DNA from: Verrucomicrobiota bacterium
Lineage (GTDB): Bacteria; Verrucomicrobiota; Kiritimatiellia; CAIQIC01; Lenti-01
Length of the DNA stretch: 6,053 nucleotides
Direction: 5' to 3'
Assembly (NCBI GenBank): GCA_022709625.1
Contig: JAKLIL010000119.1
Span: 1-6,053 of the forward strand
A model generated the notes under the pieces. That model was given only the letters and a program-made list of their open reading frames with translations, searched no databases and had not been told where the DNA came from. Positions within the stretch are counted from its first letter, which is position 1. Each line of letters opens with the position of its first letter. Made by a program: the position numbers and the translations under genes. Positions 5,959-6,053 of the stretch are shown here, piece by piece.

Positions 5959-6053
5959 CTACCCCGCGCATCGTCCCGAAGCGAGACGGCGCACGGCCGC
6001 CCGGACCAGCGCCAGCCCCTCGTCGCGGGCCCGATGGTCCGGCGGAACATAGC
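5959..6053 (-). CDS. 3' end of an unrecognised upstream gene (partial)
   Basis: Reading the minus strand from 6051 gives 30 sense codons and then TAG at 5959-5961. The peptide begins YVPPDHRARDEG and ends RRLASGRCAG. It looks coding because most third positions are G or C, it is open to the window edge, and it ends 15 bases before a gene with a good ribosome binding site. The two other minus-strand frames run on to TGA codons at or just before the next start and read less like protein. The tail looks like a charged C-terminal helix (EGLALVRAAVRRLAS), but no family can be named from 30 residues. As the 5' neighbour in a glycan operon it may be another sugar-transfer or sugar-modifying enzyme; that is context only. 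Its 5' part lies outside the window. Confidence 0.6.
   Translation of the reverse strand, partial: YVPPDHRARDEGLALVRAAVRRLASGRCAG

Overview
The window is a piece of one minus-strand operon for making a surface polysaccharide (O-antigen, capsule or exopolysaccharide). DNA is GC-rich, with strong G/C preference at third codon positions, TGA stops at four of the five stop codons seen, and some GTG starts. This suggests a high-GC Gram-negative bacterium, probably a proteobacterium. Nothing here identifies the genus. No RNA gene, mobile element, CRISPR array or terminator was seen.

Layout in transcription order (from high to low coordinates): the last 30 codons of an unrecognised upstream gene (5959-6053); a 355-residue ATP-grasp ligase-like protein (4876-5943); a 420-residue GT4-type glycosyltransferase (3617-4879); a second, clearly paralogous GT4 glycosyltransferase of 404 residues (2356-3570); a 512-residue polytopic membrane protein of the O-antigen ligase/polymerase type (761-2299); and the first 235 codons of a third, different glycosyltransferase (1-705), which starts at GTG and runs off the left edge. 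The coding frame of that last gene was worked out by hand, because it has no ATG start and no stop inside the window.

Gene gaps are 15, -4, 46, 56 and 55 bases, so all genes are probably co-transcribed and no stretch over 60 bases is non-coding. The glycosyltransferases would build a lipid-linked repeat unit on the cytoplasmic face of the inner membrane. The membrane protein would polymerise or ligate glycan on the periplasmic side. The ATP-grasp protein might form an amide or similar bond that decorates a sugar or precursor, which is inference. No flippase, chain-length regulator, initiating transferase or sugar-nucleotide synthesis gene is visible, so the cluster must extend beyond one or both ends.

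The most distinctive features are the tandem glycosyltransferase duplication with a divergent Ala/Pro-rich linker, the ATP-grasp enzyme with an Arg-rich insert inside a glycan operon, a four-cysteine cluster in the last glycosyltransferase, and the gene junctions. Every gene start lies in NTGA, every stop inside the operon is (A/G)TGA, and short open frames bridge the junctions that do not overlap directly.
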